A stretch of 64,000 bases of DNA from Shewanella morhuae (GTDB taxonomy: Bacteria; Pseudomonadota; Gammaproteobacteria; Enterobacterales; Shewanellaceae): NCBI RefSeq assembly GCF_900156405.1, contig NZ_FTNN01000002.1, positions 350,547-414,546 of the forward strand, written 5' to 3'. Below the pieces are notes generated by a model. It searched no databases, was not told the origin of the DNA, and saw nothing but the letters and a program-made list of their open reading frames with translations. Both the position numbers and the translations under genes were made by a program. How positions within the stretch are numbered: the first letter of the stretch is position 1; each line of letters opens with the position of its first letter. Positions 36,040-46,478 of this stretch are shown one piece after another.

Positions 36040-37527
36040 CTACAATCTGAAAGAAGTTACTAACGTCCGTAGTCTTTCCCCTTGATGAAACAGTCGCTCG
36101 CTCGAGTGCGCTAAGTGCTCGCTATCAAGTGAGGCAGAACCTGAGACACTAGCAAGATCATTTAACGTACGAGAAATGGCTTCAGTGACACAGGTTTGTT
36201 CCTGCGCCGCATGGGAAACTTCGATGTTCATATTACTGATATTAGAGACTAAACCCGTCACTTTACTGAGTACTAACTTAATATCTTCCGAGTGATTAAC
36301 CCCCTCGGTAGAGAGCAATTGGCTTGCTTGCATCACAGTGACCGTTTCGGCCACTCGGCTCTGAACCTGCTGGATCATCTTCTGGATTTCACCGGTTGCA
36401 TGTTGGGTTCGGCTCGCCAGTGTACGAACTTCGTCGGCAACCACAGCAAAACCACGCCCTTGCTCACCCGCTCTTGCTGCTTCAATAGCGGCATTTAGTG
36501 CCAGTAGATTGGTCTGTTCGGCAATGCTGTTGATGACGACAACGACTTCATCAATCTTTTTAGTTTCTTGCTGTAACTGTGAAACAGACAATGCAGATCG
36601 GGCTAATTCAGATGCCAGTTTGCGGGTAATATCTAACCCTAAGTCAAACTGACGCTGACTATCATCGACCGCTTTATCAGCCTGACTCGCCGCATCTGCG
36701 GTACGTTTCGCATTAGTCGCGACTTCGTTGGCACTTGCACTCAACTGAGTGACAGCCGTGACTGCAGCCTCGGTTTCTTTTAATTGAGTCTGCACACGTT
36801 CATTGTTGGTTTGCGACAGTGAGCCCAGCGCTTTAGCATCACCCAGCAATTGCCCCGAGGTTTCATGCACTCTAGAAATAGTGCCATGGATTTGCTCTAC
36901 AAAACTATTAAATGCCTTGGCAAGCTGGCCTATTTCATCCTGACTCTGAACCGGCAGCCGGCGGCCTAAATCGCCATCACCGCTGGCAATGTCTTGCATA
37001 GCACGGACAATATTCTCCAGTGGATTAATCACTAAACGTTTAAGAATAATGAAGATAACAAGTAAACTCCCCCCGAGAATTAACAATGCTTGTAAGAAAT
37101 AACCTAAGAGTAAATCTGATAGCTGAGCACGAATTGGCAACATAGAAAACTGAATGGCCAATTGGCCTGTTGGATTACCTTGATCTGCAAATTGAATTTC
37201 ACGTTTCCTCAGGTATTTATCAGCCACAGTCTGAGCCTGTTGCCCCTCGGCTAACACTTTACCCCGATGGTCGCTGACGACAATATGATAAACCTGTGCA
37301 GATTTAAGCATCACGGATAATACGGCTTGGATTTGTTTATCATCATAGGTGAAAATGGGCTGCGCCATAGTTACCTGCAAACTTGCGACAGTATTTTGTT
37401 CAAACTCAGTTTCATTGGCAGCTAATTTATCACTCGCCAACCAGTACGATGCACCAAACAGCACGCCAACAATCATAAAAATTGCTACCGCTAAGCCAAC
37501 CTGCACTTTTAAGGCTAATGTTTTCAT
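36040..37527 (-). CDS. Methyl-accepting chemotaxis protein of the nag regulon
   Basis: 495 residues: TM1 at about 8-30, a small periplasmic domain (about 31-137), TM2 (about 140-165), HAMP, then the cytoplasmic signalling domain with the hairpin tip [20 protein letters not shown] and [15 protein letters not shown]. There is no C-terminal CheR-binding pentapeptide. Its start overlaps the stop of the periplasmic binding protein gene by one base (TAATG), so the two are translationally coupled. The natural reading is that the binding protein presents aminosugar or chitooligosaccharide to this receptor. Confidence 0.9.
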   Translation of the reverse strand: MKTLALKVQVGLAVAIFMIVGVLFGASYWLASDKLAANETEFEQNTVASLQVTMAQPIFTYDDKQIQAVLSVMLKSAQVYHIVVSDHRGKVLAEGQQAQTVADKYLRKREIQFADQGNPTGQLAIQFSMLPIRAQLSDLLLGYFLQALLILGGSLLVIFIILKRLVINPLENIVRAMQDIASGDGDLGRRLPVQSQDEIGQLAKAFNSFVEQIHGTISRVHETSGQLLGDAKALGSLSQTNNERVQTQLKETEAAVTAVTQLSASANEVATNAKRTADAASQADKAVDDSQRQFDLGLDITRKLASELARSALSVSQLQQETKKIDEVVVVINSIAEQTNLLALNAAIEAARAGEQGRGFAVVADEVRTLASRTQHATGEIQKMIQQVQSRVAETVTVMQASQLLSTEGVNHSEDIKLVLSKVTGLVSNISNMNIEVSHAAQEQTCVTEAISRTLNDLASVSGSASLDSEHLAHSSERLFHQGERLRTLVTSFRL

Positions 37528-38570
37528 TATTTTGTACCTTGCATACTAAAAAGATCTAACCACAATTCTTTGCGTTCTATAGGCGTTAACGGGCTTAAAT
37601 CTGGCGTATCGAGACGGATAATGACGCGTTGTTCAAACTTAGCCTCACTGTACAGTTGCTCAATTTTCAGCTCGCGATTGAACATCTCATCGAAGGAACC
37701 ATCGAGGATCATACTTTCAAGCCCAGCCAAAATAGCTGCAGCAAGTTCGGGACGCTTAGGAGAAACAAAGAAATAAGCTGGCGAGCGATATTGCAGCAGA
37801 ATATGGCTATCGATTTTAAGTGCGGAATCGGGGTGACTTGCGAGCTCTTCGCCAACTTCCTGCGCACCCAAAGCAAGATAATCAAAACGCCCGCCTTCTA
37901 ACATGGGGTATAAATTGGTGTACTGATAACTCGTTACCAAGGGGATTTTATTGGCTTCTAGAATCGAAGCATCGGGCCAATAACGATTTTGTCCTGCCTT
38001 TAACTGCTTAAAATCTGCCATAGTTTTCACATTGGCAAATCGTGCCTCATCTGATTTGCGGATAATAAGTAATCGATTACCGAGTAACCCTTTAAACAAT
38101 GGAATACGCACGGGTAGCACTGTTTGTTCTAATTCTTTTGAAGTCATGCTCCAAAACACATCAACCGTCCCCGCCAAAGCCTCTTCGACTTTGCGTTTTT
38201 GATTCATTTGAGTCGACATTTGCTGCACTTGGTAAGTGCTATCGGAGCGGCGCAATGCTTCTTTAAGCAAATTTAACTGCCAAGTCTGCTGTATGGTTGT
38301 AACAATTGTTTTTGATACTGATGACTGAATGCTAGAAGCAGTTAACTGAGTAGAATCTGAGTTAGAGGCAACATAACTTGGGGTTGTGACGGCTGCCAGC
38401 ACACTAAATGATGAAAGCGTTGAAAGCCCAGTCAATGCCGTAATAAAAAGTGACCAGTAAACTGTTCGTTTAATAATGGAGAGTTTGGTGGACAGTTCGA
38501 TGACAAGCCCAATGACTCTCGTGATTTCCGTTGCCATGATTCGCATAGCAACGGTTAAATAAATCGCCAT
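37527..38570 (-). CDS. Periplasmic solute-binding-like protein coupled to the chemoreceptor
   Basis: 347 residues, with a type II periplasmic-binding-protein-like fold (segments [81 protein letters not shown]). The hydrophobic export segment (about residues 36-60) is preceded by a long N-terminal extension, so the start codon may be one of the later Mets (residues 9 or 12). No transporter genes for it are adjacent; the only partner is the chemoreceptor, so a sensing rather than uptake function is inferred. Ligand unknown, probably a chitin-derived sugar by context. Confidence 0.75.
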   Translation of the reverse strand: MAIYLTVAMRIMATEITRVIGLVIELSTKLSIIKRTVYWSLFITALTGLSTLSSFSVLAAVTTPSYVASNSDSTQLTASSIQSSVSKTIVTTIQQTWQLNLLKEALRRSDSTYQVQQMSTQMNQKRKVEEALAGTVDVFWSMTSKELEQTVLPVRIPLFKGLLGNRLLIIRKSDEARFANVKTMADFKQLKAGQNRYWPDASILEANKIPLVTSYQYTNLYPMLEGGRFDYLALGAQEVGEELASHPDSALKIDSHILLQYRSPAYFFVSPKRPELAAAILAGLESMILDGSFDEMFNRELKIEQLYSEAKFEQRVIIRLDTPDLSPLTPIERKELWLDLFSMQGTK

Positions 38571-38682
38571 AAATTGCAGTCTCTTTTTATTATCTGGTTT
38601 TTACCAGTGAGTTTTATTTATCTATGTCGTTAATGTTCAATGCTGAGGTAAGCAGTTGAGTAATGCAGTAAAAAAACATGCT

Positions 38683-38718
38683 AAAAAAATGGCTAGGCAC
38701 TGTTTTCAGTACCCAGCC
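38683..38718 (-). terminator. Terminator-like hairpin in the leader of the binding-protein operon
   Basis: On the minus strand TGGCTGGGTACTG pairs with CAGTGCCTAGCCA (11 of 13 positions) around a short AAAA-type loop and is followed by seven T. It lies 113 bp before the first gene of the operon and downstream of the NagR operator. Confidence 0.75.
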
Positions 38719-38762
38719 AACGCTAGTTTCTGGGGGAGATACTATCAAAAATATAAAAAATA

Positions 38763-38790
38763 AAGGTATTACCAAGCTGTAATACTTTTA
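38763..38790 (-). terminator. Second terminator-like hairpin in the same leader
   Basis: On the minus strand GTATTAC pairs with GTAATAC over a 6-nt loop, followed by CTTTATTTTTT. Weaker stem than the hairpin at 38683-38718 but a long T-rich tail. Confidence 0.5.
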
Positions 38791-38857
38791 TCAAAACATG
38801 ATAAGGAGACCTCATCCTCGTCACGCAGACCTTACAAACAACGCTATCACACAAGCG

Positions 38858-38875
38858 AATGACAACGCTGTCATT
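38858..38875. promoter_or_regulatory. NagR operator, consensus copy
   Basis: AATGACAACGCTGTCATT. It lies 288 bp upstream of the binding-protein gene; a related degenerate sequence (ACAACGCTATCA) occurs at about 38838-38849. The intervening DNA contains two terminator-like hairpins. Confidence 0.85.
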
Positions 38876-39416
38876 GGTAAGTTACACAAAAACAAACATG
38901 ATTGCTACACATTTTTGACAATTAAAGCGATTTATTAGCTAATTAATATTAATCAATGATGTACGTATAAACTCTAGCACTTCTATCTCCCATTAATGCT
39001 TGCTCTGTCAGCAATTGAAAGCGCAGAATTCTCACTTTTGCGCACTGCAGTAGCACACTCCGATTAGAATTAGATAAACGTTAATATTTAATATGATGTT
39101 CAATCACACCAAAAGAGCCAGAGCACGTTAGGTGACCAAATTCACTATGCTATTTCAAATCTCATCCGATATAAGATGTTACTGATAGCTAAAAGCTTGC
39201 CATCGGCCTATCCCTCTCAATTGAATCTCCGCAATACTGCGAGCCATATCATCTTTACACTGACACAGCTGCCATCACAAACGCAGGGCAATGTCCCAAG
39301 AGATATTAGGTATAGAACGAAATGTGCGGCAATTTAAGTTGGATGGTAAACGGGAAAGGGCTTATCCACGAGTCCTTAAAATAAGTAACAATAAGCACCC
39401 AGTTAGGCTAAAGAAA

Positions 39417-39446
39417 AATGCCGTTCACTGTTAAGTGAACGGCATT
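39417..39446 (-). terminator. Terminator after the TonB-dependent receptor
   Basis: Perfect 13-bp stem AATGCCGTTCACT/AGTGAACGGCATT with a 4-nt loop, followed on the minus strand by TTTTTCTTT. Confidence 0.9.
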
Positions 39447-39483
39447 ACTAGCAACGCTAGGCTTTTAATTTAACAAATTAAAT

Positions 39484-42133
39484 TTAGAAACGTAATGCGA
39501 TACCAACCTTGTAGCGAGCTTCACCGTCGAAGCTCCATACTGGATAATTATCTTTAAACTCACTGATAACGCCCTCGGCATCTACGGGTGATACGCCTTT
39601 CTGCACACTATCTTCTTCAAGTAAATTAACTACTTCAAACGTAAGAGCTAAATAGTCAGTTATGTTGTAGTTAGCACTTAAATCTAAGGTGCCATAGGCT
39701 TGATGTTCACGGTTACCATAGAAACCTGGTAATTCACGCATCATATATTCTGAACGCCAGTTATAAGCTACACGAGCAGAGAAATCATCCATTTCATAGT
39801 AGCTGACTAAGTTAACGGTATGCTTAGATGAGTCAGAGAATACACCCACACGATCAGGGTAGTTTTCTGCTGGTGAAGTTGCATCAGCAAATGTGTAGTT
39901 AACTGAATAGCCTAAACCATTATCGAATGAATCTTGTAACTGCAGTTCGATACCATCAATTGAACCACCGTTAGCATTATAGTTTTCACTGACAGTCCAG
40001 CAATCGTAAACGCCTACGCCACATGAACTGCCACCTGCAATCACTAAGCTAGGATCTTCAATACCGATTTGTTGATTCAAACTTTCTCTTGTAGAGATAA
40101 ATGAACTGACATCTTTAATAAAGTAAGTCGCAGCGAATAAACCCTCACCACTAAAATACCATTCTAAGCTCACATCAGCTTGTGAGGCTTTAAAAGGTTG
40201 TAAGTTAACACTGCCAGTTACTTTCTTTTCGTTACCAGGTGTACCATCATTTAAACCAGGTAATTTAGACGTTGCGAATAAATCAGCATAGTTTGGACGT
40301 GAAATAACTTGAGATGCCGACGTTCTTAAAATTAAATCACTGGCAAGGTCAAATGCAATATTCACACTCGGCAACACATCGTTATAACTTGCTTTGTCAG
40401 TGCTTAAACCGTCTGCATAAGTGCCTGTTGGGCTAAATGCATAGTAGTCAGACTCAACATCAGTAGAAATATATCTTAAACCGAAGTTACCACGCACTCC
40501 TTCACCGGCGAATGTCGCCATGGTATACAGTGCCAAGTTTTTCTCTTGGAGTGTGCCATACCCAGACTTATCAAGAGTGAAACCATCAACCGCGGCATAA
40601 GCATCGTTGATCATATTGTCAAAAATAGGTTTAGGCAGTGTAAAACCTGCGCCAGATGACATGGTGCCTGAATAGTAGGCTGACGCATCTTTAGCTACTA
40701 TGCCAGATGATTGTGCCGCTTCAGTGGTTTGAGAGACATCATGATCGGCATAACTAATACCTGATTTAATTGAGGTAATAACGCCAAATTCTACCGGGAT
40801 AGTAATATCGAATGTAGCAAATGATTCTTCATCTGTATTTGGTTGCTTTTTTAAGCGCCCAACCTTGGGTATCTAACTGACCATTAAAATCACTAGCATC
40901 AAATGAGTTGTTGGCAATATTAATATCAATTACATCACCAGTAGCATCATAGATACCTGCAAAATCTTCAGGCTTACCAATAGATTGACCATAGTTAGCC
41001 GTCAGATCTGTTCCGCCTTCGGCTTTAGTTTTACCGATACGACCTTCTAACTTATAGGTATCAGCTTGATAGGCAAAGTCCAGATCAATGGTGTCAGAAG
41101 ACATGCTAGCTTTACGAGCCCATGTTTGAGCAAAAGCAAATCCATCTTTACCAGTGTGTTCAACTAACGTACACACACCTGCCGCATTGGTCTTCAGACA
41201 AGTATTTTCACCTTGCTGAGTTGGGAACAAGAAAATAGAGGTGTTAGCATTGTTTGCATCAAGCTGAAGGCTCATTACATTCAAACCAAACTCAAGATTA
41301 TCAGTTGGTCGATATTGGAATGCCGCGTTGATCGCTGTACGCTCACGATCTTGCTGGAATGTGGTAGGGACTATCTCTCCCCAACTGAGCAAAGACTCAA
41401 TACCGTTACGCTGGTATTCAGTTTTATCTAGTGAACCAGCAATTAGAAAACCGAATTTTTCGTCTTCAGTTTTCCAGCTATATAAACCCGAAGTCTGTGG
41501 ATCTATTTCTTCAGAAACCGTGCCATAGTCGCCTTTAGCGCTTAAGAACATAGAGTTTGCATCTAAATCTAGCGGTTTACGGGTTTTAACGATAACCGTA
41601 CCACCAATACCACCTTCAGCAATATCAGCTTGAGACGATTTATAAACTTGAATACCACCGACCATTTCTGGTGGGAGTAAACTGTAGTTAAAACTACGGT
41701 CAATCGCTTGTTGATCAAACCATCCCGTAGAAGCTACTGAGTGACCGTTTAGTAACGTGCTAGTTAACTGACTAGAGGCGCCACGAATAGATACTTGCTG
41801 GCCTTGACCAAACTGACGATTTACCGCGACACCAGGAATTCGACCTAATGATTCACCAACGTCTCCATCAGGAAACTTACCAATATCTTCAGCCGTTACC
41901 GCATCAACGACAGCATCAGAAAAGCGCTTATCATTAACCGAAGCCTTCATTGAAGCTCGCATACCACGCACTTCAATTTTTTCTATATTTTCAGATGCAG
42001 CGACAGTGGCTGCGGCATCAGCAGTGACAGTTGTCGCAGCATCTGCAGCGACAGCGCTGATGGATACAGCACTGCCAAGTAAAATAGCAATATTTGTAGC
42101 TAATACACTTTTCTTAAAGGTTAATGGTCGCAT
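39484..42133 (-). pseudogene. TonB-dependent receptor of the nag regulon, interrupted by a +1 frameshift
   Basis: Two adjoining frames together spell one TonB-dependent receptor. The upstream part (42133-40829) has a signal peptide, a plug domain (VVDAVTAEDIGKFPDGDVGE, GIQVYKSSQADIAEGGIGG), and ends at ALKKATKYR. The downstream part begins in another frame with KKQPNTDEESFATFDIT and runs to the C-terminal barrel strand ending in Phe (VGIALRF) at 39484. The switch lies in a run of six A on the coding strand (six T at about 40848-40853); with five A the frame continues through 882 residues, the normal length. The intact protein would import chitooligosaccharides across the outer membrane. Could be a sequencing error, a true null, or a length-variable homopolymer. 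Confidence 0.88.
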
Positions 42134-42189
42134 CTTGTTTCCCTTCCATAACTTATTATCGTTTTAGTATTCATAACCATTCCCCAAGG

Positions 42190-42207
42190 AATGACAACGC
42201 TGTCATG
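42190..42207. promoter_or_regulatory. NagR operator upstream of the TonB-dependent receptor
   Basis: AATGACAACGCTGTCATG, 57 bp before the receptor start and in the divergent region with nagR. Confidence 0.85.
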
Positions 42208-42556
42208 TCTGGAGCAAACATTACACAATAATCAACACTCTTGCCACAACAAAATAACAGTAACCACAAAAAAATGTCGCCAACTTAAAATAATGATGAC
42301 CATTAAAACGAAAAATGATTATAAAACAGATTGTTATGTCTAACGATGTAAACTTACAACTTATTGCATCGTTGTAACATTCACAAAAAACGCTAATTTG
42401 TAACAATTCAAGATTGCTAAGCACTATAAAAGCTCGCACTATAAGGGTATAAATAAAAAATACAGATAATAAATGTCAGCTTGTAAATGACGAGTGAAGG
42501 ATTTCCGTTCATTAAGCAGCTAATACCTTCACGACCTTATAAAGAGTTTTACATCA
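42208..42556. other. Divergent promoter region between the receptor gene and nagR
   Basis: AT-rich, no gene seen. Contains the promoters of both genes; the only operator recognised is at 42190, far from nagR. Confidence 0.5.
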
Positions 42557-43576
42557 ATGAAAGTCACTATCAACGACGTAGCTAAACATGCAGGAGTGTC
42601 TATCAAGACGGTATCCCGTGTGACCAATAACGAACCTTCAGTAAAACAAGCCACCGTTGAGAAAGTGAATGAGGCAATAAAAGCACTCCATTACCAGCCA
42701 AATTTAGCAGCAAGAAATCTCGCAGGAAATAAATCCTATGCTATTGGTTTTATTTACGATAACCCGAATGCATATTACATTATTGACATGCAAAATGGGA
42801 TTTTAGAGGCATGTAAGAGTAAAGGCTACGAACTGGTTATTCACCCTTGCAATGCAAAATCGGAGACGATTTGTGATGAGCTTACAGCGCTGGTCAAATA
42901 CTCTAGGCTGGCAGGACTCGTACTAACTCCACCTCTTTCAGAAGATCCTAAAGTGCTTAAAGCACTGACAGAAATTGATGCTCATTATGTGCGGATCATC
43001 GCGGGGGAAAAAGATAATGACTCAAATGGACTCACTATTTTAGTCAATGACAAATTTGGTGCGATTGAAATAACTCAACACTTAATTGATTTAGGCCACA
43101 AACACATCGCATTTTTAAGCGGTGATTTACATCATAAATCAACCAAAGAGCGATTACTTGGTTTTAAACAAGCATTAACAAACAACGGCTTAAAATTGGA
43201 TAAAAACTACATAATTGAAGGAAAGTATTCATTTGAGTCTGGTGTCGATGGTGCAAACCAATTAATTAAACAAAAAAATCGTCCCACTGCCATCGTAGCT
43301 TGTAATGATGAAATTGCCGCTGGTGCACTTTTTGCTGCCCGTTTGGCAGGTTTAGATATACCGACTGACTTATCCATTGTAGGTTTTGAAGATAGCCCAT
43401 TCTCACGTCAAACTTGGCCAAAGTTAACTACTGTTCACCAGCCGAATGCTGAAATTGCTCAAGTTGCCACTGAGTTATTAATTGCCAAACGTCGCGAGCA
43501 TAGTGCAACAAATTCTAAAACTTTTACCCCAGAACCTGTTATTCGTGATTCATCGACTATACCCAAACAAAAATAG
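42557..43576 (+). CDS. nagR: LacI-family repressor NagR
   Basis: 339 residues. N-terminal LacI helix-turn-helix (TINDVAKHAGVSIKTVSRV, residues 3-21) and hinge, followed by a periplasmic-binding-protein-like effector domain with VACNDEIAAGALFAARLAG and SIVGFEDSPFSRQTWPKLT. Encoded next to the nag genes, divergent from the TonB receptor. The four 18-bp palindromes in the window are its presumed operators; the effector is expected to be GlcN-6-P or a related intermediate by analogy with characterised Shewanella NagR. Confidence 0.92.
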   Translation: MKVTINDVAKHAGVSIKTVSRVTNNEPSVKQATVEKVNEAIKALHYQPNLAARNLAGNKSYAIGFIYDNPNAYYIIDMQNGILEACKSKGYELVIHPCNAKSETICDELTALVKYSRLAGLVLTPPLSEDPKVLKALTEIDAHYVRIIAGEKDNDSNGLTILVNDKFGAIEITQHLIDLGHKHIAFLSGDLHHKSTKERLLGFKQALTNNGLKLDKNYIIEGKYSFESGVDGANQLIKQKNRPTAIVACNDEIAAGALFAARLAGLDIPTDLSIVGFEDSPFSRQTWPKLTTVHQPNAEIAQVATELLIAKRREHSATNSKTFTPEPVIRDSSTIPKQK

Positions 43577-43599
43577 AGAGCTATTGCTCTCTACTTTTT
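43574..43599. terminator. Bidirectional terminator between nagR and ndh
   Basis: TAGAGAGC/GCTCTCTA with a 4-nt loop between convergent genes, overlapping the nagR stop. CTTTTTG follows on the plus strand and TTTTTGTTT on the minus strand. Confidence 0.85.
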
Positions 43600-43619
43600 G
43601 TTGCTCAAATTCACAACGA

Positions 43620-44909
43620 TTAATGTAACTTAAGCTTTGGTCGCTGCCATTTTAATAATTTTTGTGCAATACGATAAACAATAGCAGAAAACCAACCATA
43701 AAGACTCGCTAAGTGCCTTTGATATAAAGAAATATACATCAACCTAGCAAGGTGTCCCTCAACGAATAAATCGCCTGAACGCAAATTCCCCATCAAATTA
43801 CCTACTGCCGAAAAACGACTTAAAGAAACGAGCGAGCCGTAATCTTTATAAATAAACGCTTTTTCGGGTTTATCTTGTAAACGGTTAACAATATTATCAA
43901 ATAAAGTATCAGCCATTTGTGCAGCTGCCTGAGCTCTAGGGGGTACCGGTTTGCCAGAGTCTTGGATTAATAGTGCGCAATCACCTAAAGCATAAATATC
44001 TTGTTGCCCCTTAACGCGCATACAAGTATCTACTTCGATTTGATTACGTGAGGTTATCGGGAGTTTAGTGAAATTCTGAAATGCTTTTGGCCCTTTCACA
44101 CCAGCAGCCCATACTTTCAAACCAGCCTTAATGATATCACCATCTTGCGTAACAAAGCCGTCATGCGTCACCTCTTTAACCTGTACCCCAATATGCAAAC
44201 GAATCCCGATTTTATCCAAAACCGCCTGAGCCCTAGCACTAACACGTTCAGGTAATTGAGGTAGTATTTTCGATGACGCTTCAATTAAATGCACCTCGAG
44301 ATGATGTTTGGCTATATTTAGGTAACCATATTCCTTAACAGACTCAATTACATGGTGTAGTTCAGCCGCTAATTCGACACCTGTTGCGCCAGCGCCCACA
44401 ATACCTATGCTAACTCTTTCCTGCGTTTCGTTTAATTGGAGTAATGCATCAAGTAATTTATGGTGAAATAAGTTAGCGTTTTCAAGATTGTCTAAGAATA
44501 TGCAGTGCTCATCAGCGCCTAAGGTATTGAAACTATTTGATACTCCACCTAATGCGAGCACTAAAATATCATAATCAATTTGGCGCGGAGCTAAAAGTAA
44601 CTCACCATCATCATTATAGACCGCTGCTAACTGAATTGATTTGGTATCAGGGTCACACAGCTCTATCTCGCCGCGAATATAGCGATAGCCATTTTTAAGT
44701 CCGTGATCACGATAGAGTAACCCTTCAATTGATTGATCTATTACGCCAACAGCGACTTCATGTAACTTAGGTTTCCATATATGAATAGGACTTTTGTCAA
44801 TTAAGCACACATCGACGACATCACTGCCACCCCATTTACGGCCCAACTTAGAAGCAAGTGCTAGGCCAGCTGCCCCGCCACCCACAATCACTATTCTTTT
44901 TGTAGCCAA
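43620..44909 (-). CDS. ndh: Type II NADH dehydrogenase (non-proton-pumping)
   Basis: 429 residues with two dinucleotide-binding folds: FAD at the N-terminus (IVIVGGGAAGLALASKLG) and NADH in the middle (VSIGIVGAGATGVELAAEL). AAGVKGP and DIYALGDCA are typical of Ndh. A C-terminal amphipathic, basic tail would attach it to the inner membrane. It oxidises NADH and reduces quinone without proton pumping. I prefer the TTG at 44909, spaced 8 bp from GAGG and giving MATKRIVIVGG; the ATG at 44930 adds seven residues that overlap that ribosome site. Confidence 0.9.
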   Translation of the reverse strand: MATKRIVIVGGGAAGLALASKLGRKWGGSDVVDVCLIDKSPIHIWKPKLHEVAVGVIDQSIEGLLYRDHGLKNGYRYIRGEIELCDPDTKSIQLAAVYNDDGELLLAPRQIDYDILVLALGGVSNSFNTLGADEHCIFLDNLENANLFHHKLLDALLQLNETQERVSIGIVGAGATGVELAAELHHVIESVKEYGYLNIAKHHLEVHLIEASSKILPQLPERVSARAQAVLDKIGIRLHIGVQVKEVTHDGFVTQDGDIIKAGLKVWAAGVKGPKAFQNFTKLPITSRNQIEVDTCMRVKGQQDIYALGDCALLIQDSGKPVPPRAQAAAQMADTLFDNIVNRLQDKPEKAFIYKDYGSLVSLSRFSAVGNLMGNLRSGDLFVEGHLARLMYISLYQRHLASLYGWFSAIVYRIAQKLLKWQRPKLKLH

Positions 44910-44930
44910 AATTACAACCTCGTAGAGCAT

Positions 44931-45262
44931 ATTTACGTAGCTAAGTTATATCATGTAACAGATAAGAGATAACTACATTAGTCGCGTAATATTGAGGGAT
45001 TGCCATTAAAGATAGTTCAGAAACTAAATGATTAAACTGGATTATCGTCCACAATAAAAAAATCAAAGAGGGCTAAAATCTTCAGTGCCACCATATGAAC
45101 GAGTGTTTTTTTGTACAGAGTGAAGCATGCATGCGCAATACTTGATATTCCAGCCATAAAATTGGTTATCAACTGAACTTAGTATGAGTATGATTTACAC
45201 ATATTTAGGTTGAAACACGCTCGTTTGATCACTCAGCAAAGATCCTATCGTATCAAAGCAGG
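44931..45262. other. Intergenic region between ndh and glnB
   Basis: Both flanking genes are on the minus strand, so this holds the ndh promoter and the glnB 3' end. No intrinsic terminator, gene or repeat was recognised. Confidence 0.45.
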
Positions 45263-45610
<348 letters not shown>

Positions 45611-45844
45611 TCATATCTTGCATTAATATAAATAAACAGAATAACGCTAGCTTACACGGGGTGAGAATAATGTTGAAGCGAATGTGATGCTTAGCGCATA
45701 AAACACAGTTTCTACAATATTGCTGTTAGTCCATAACAATCTAAAAAAAGTGCCTTACTTTTAGTATGTGATTTTATACTTACATTCTTGATCTATTATT
45801 AACTCGCTCGCAGGATGCCAGCGTATGAATAACAAGGAAGTAGT

Positions 45845-46357
45845 ATGAAAACTCACAAGCAAGGTTTTAGCCTCATTGAACTTATCATTACACTATCTGT
45901 ATCAGCAATTTTACTAGCGATTGGAGTGCCTTCATTAACTGATTTCTATACAAACTATAGAGCTGATAGCAGTATACGTATTATCCAGCAAACACTGCAA
46001 TTAGCGCGTAACCAAGCTATTTCTTATAATAAAAAAGTTACCGTTTGCGCTATTGTTGACGAAAAGTGCGACTCTAACTGGCAGGTCGGATTAACCGTCT
46101 TCATTGATACTAACAATAATAGTCAACTCGATAGTAATGATAAAAAACTGTACACAACAAACGCATTCCACTCAAAAGACATTGTCCAATACAATCGAAC
46201 TACAATTCGTTTCCAGCCAGATGGCTTAGCGTCAGGCACTAATGGAACACTAAAATATTGCCCATTATCTGTAACAAATCCTTACTCTAGAGCTATTATT
46301 GTCAATCAGGCAGGTAGAGTACGTTTTTCCACAGAAAACAACATAAAATGTAGTTAG
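45845..46357 (+). CDS. GspH/FimT-type minor pseudopilin, first copy
   Basis: 170 residues with a type IV prepilin leader: KQGFSLIELIITLS, cleavage after Gly, Phe at +1 and Glu at +5. A C-terminal globular domain with paired Cys (VCAIVDEKC) is typical of GspH/FimT. Part of the minor-pilin set with the genes at 46479-53212, but encoded on the opposite strand from most of them. Confidence 0.85.
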   Translation: MKTHKQGFSLIELIITLSVSAILLAIGVPSLTDFYTNYRADSSIRIIQQTLQLARNQAISYNKKVTVCAIVDEKCDSNWQVGLTVFIDTNNNSQLDSNDKKLYTTNAFHSKDIVQYNRTTIRFQPDGLASGTNGTLKYCPLSVTNPYSRAIIVNQAGRVRFSTENNIKCS

Positions 46358-46478
46358 TAAGCATAATGAGTAAAGCATTACTAAATTACATGCTTAGGAG
46401 TTAGATTCGGTTCAATTATACTGAAACTGATATGATTCTCGCTTATACTTTACAAAATATAAGTAAGGATTAAAAATT

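Larger units (their letters stand above)
38571..39416. other. Long intergenic region with NagR operator and leader terminators
   Basis: No gene of normal length is visible. The region holds the minus-strand hairpins at 38683-38718 and 38763-38790 and a NagR operator at 38858. The part from 38900 to 39416 shows nothing I can interpret. Confidence 0.55.

Noticed and set aside
40840..40860. Programmed -1 ribosomal frameshift at the A-run in the TonB receptor
   Set aside because: The correct downstream frame is +1 relative to the upstream one, and the A AAA AAG heptamer is not in the phase required for -1 slippage.
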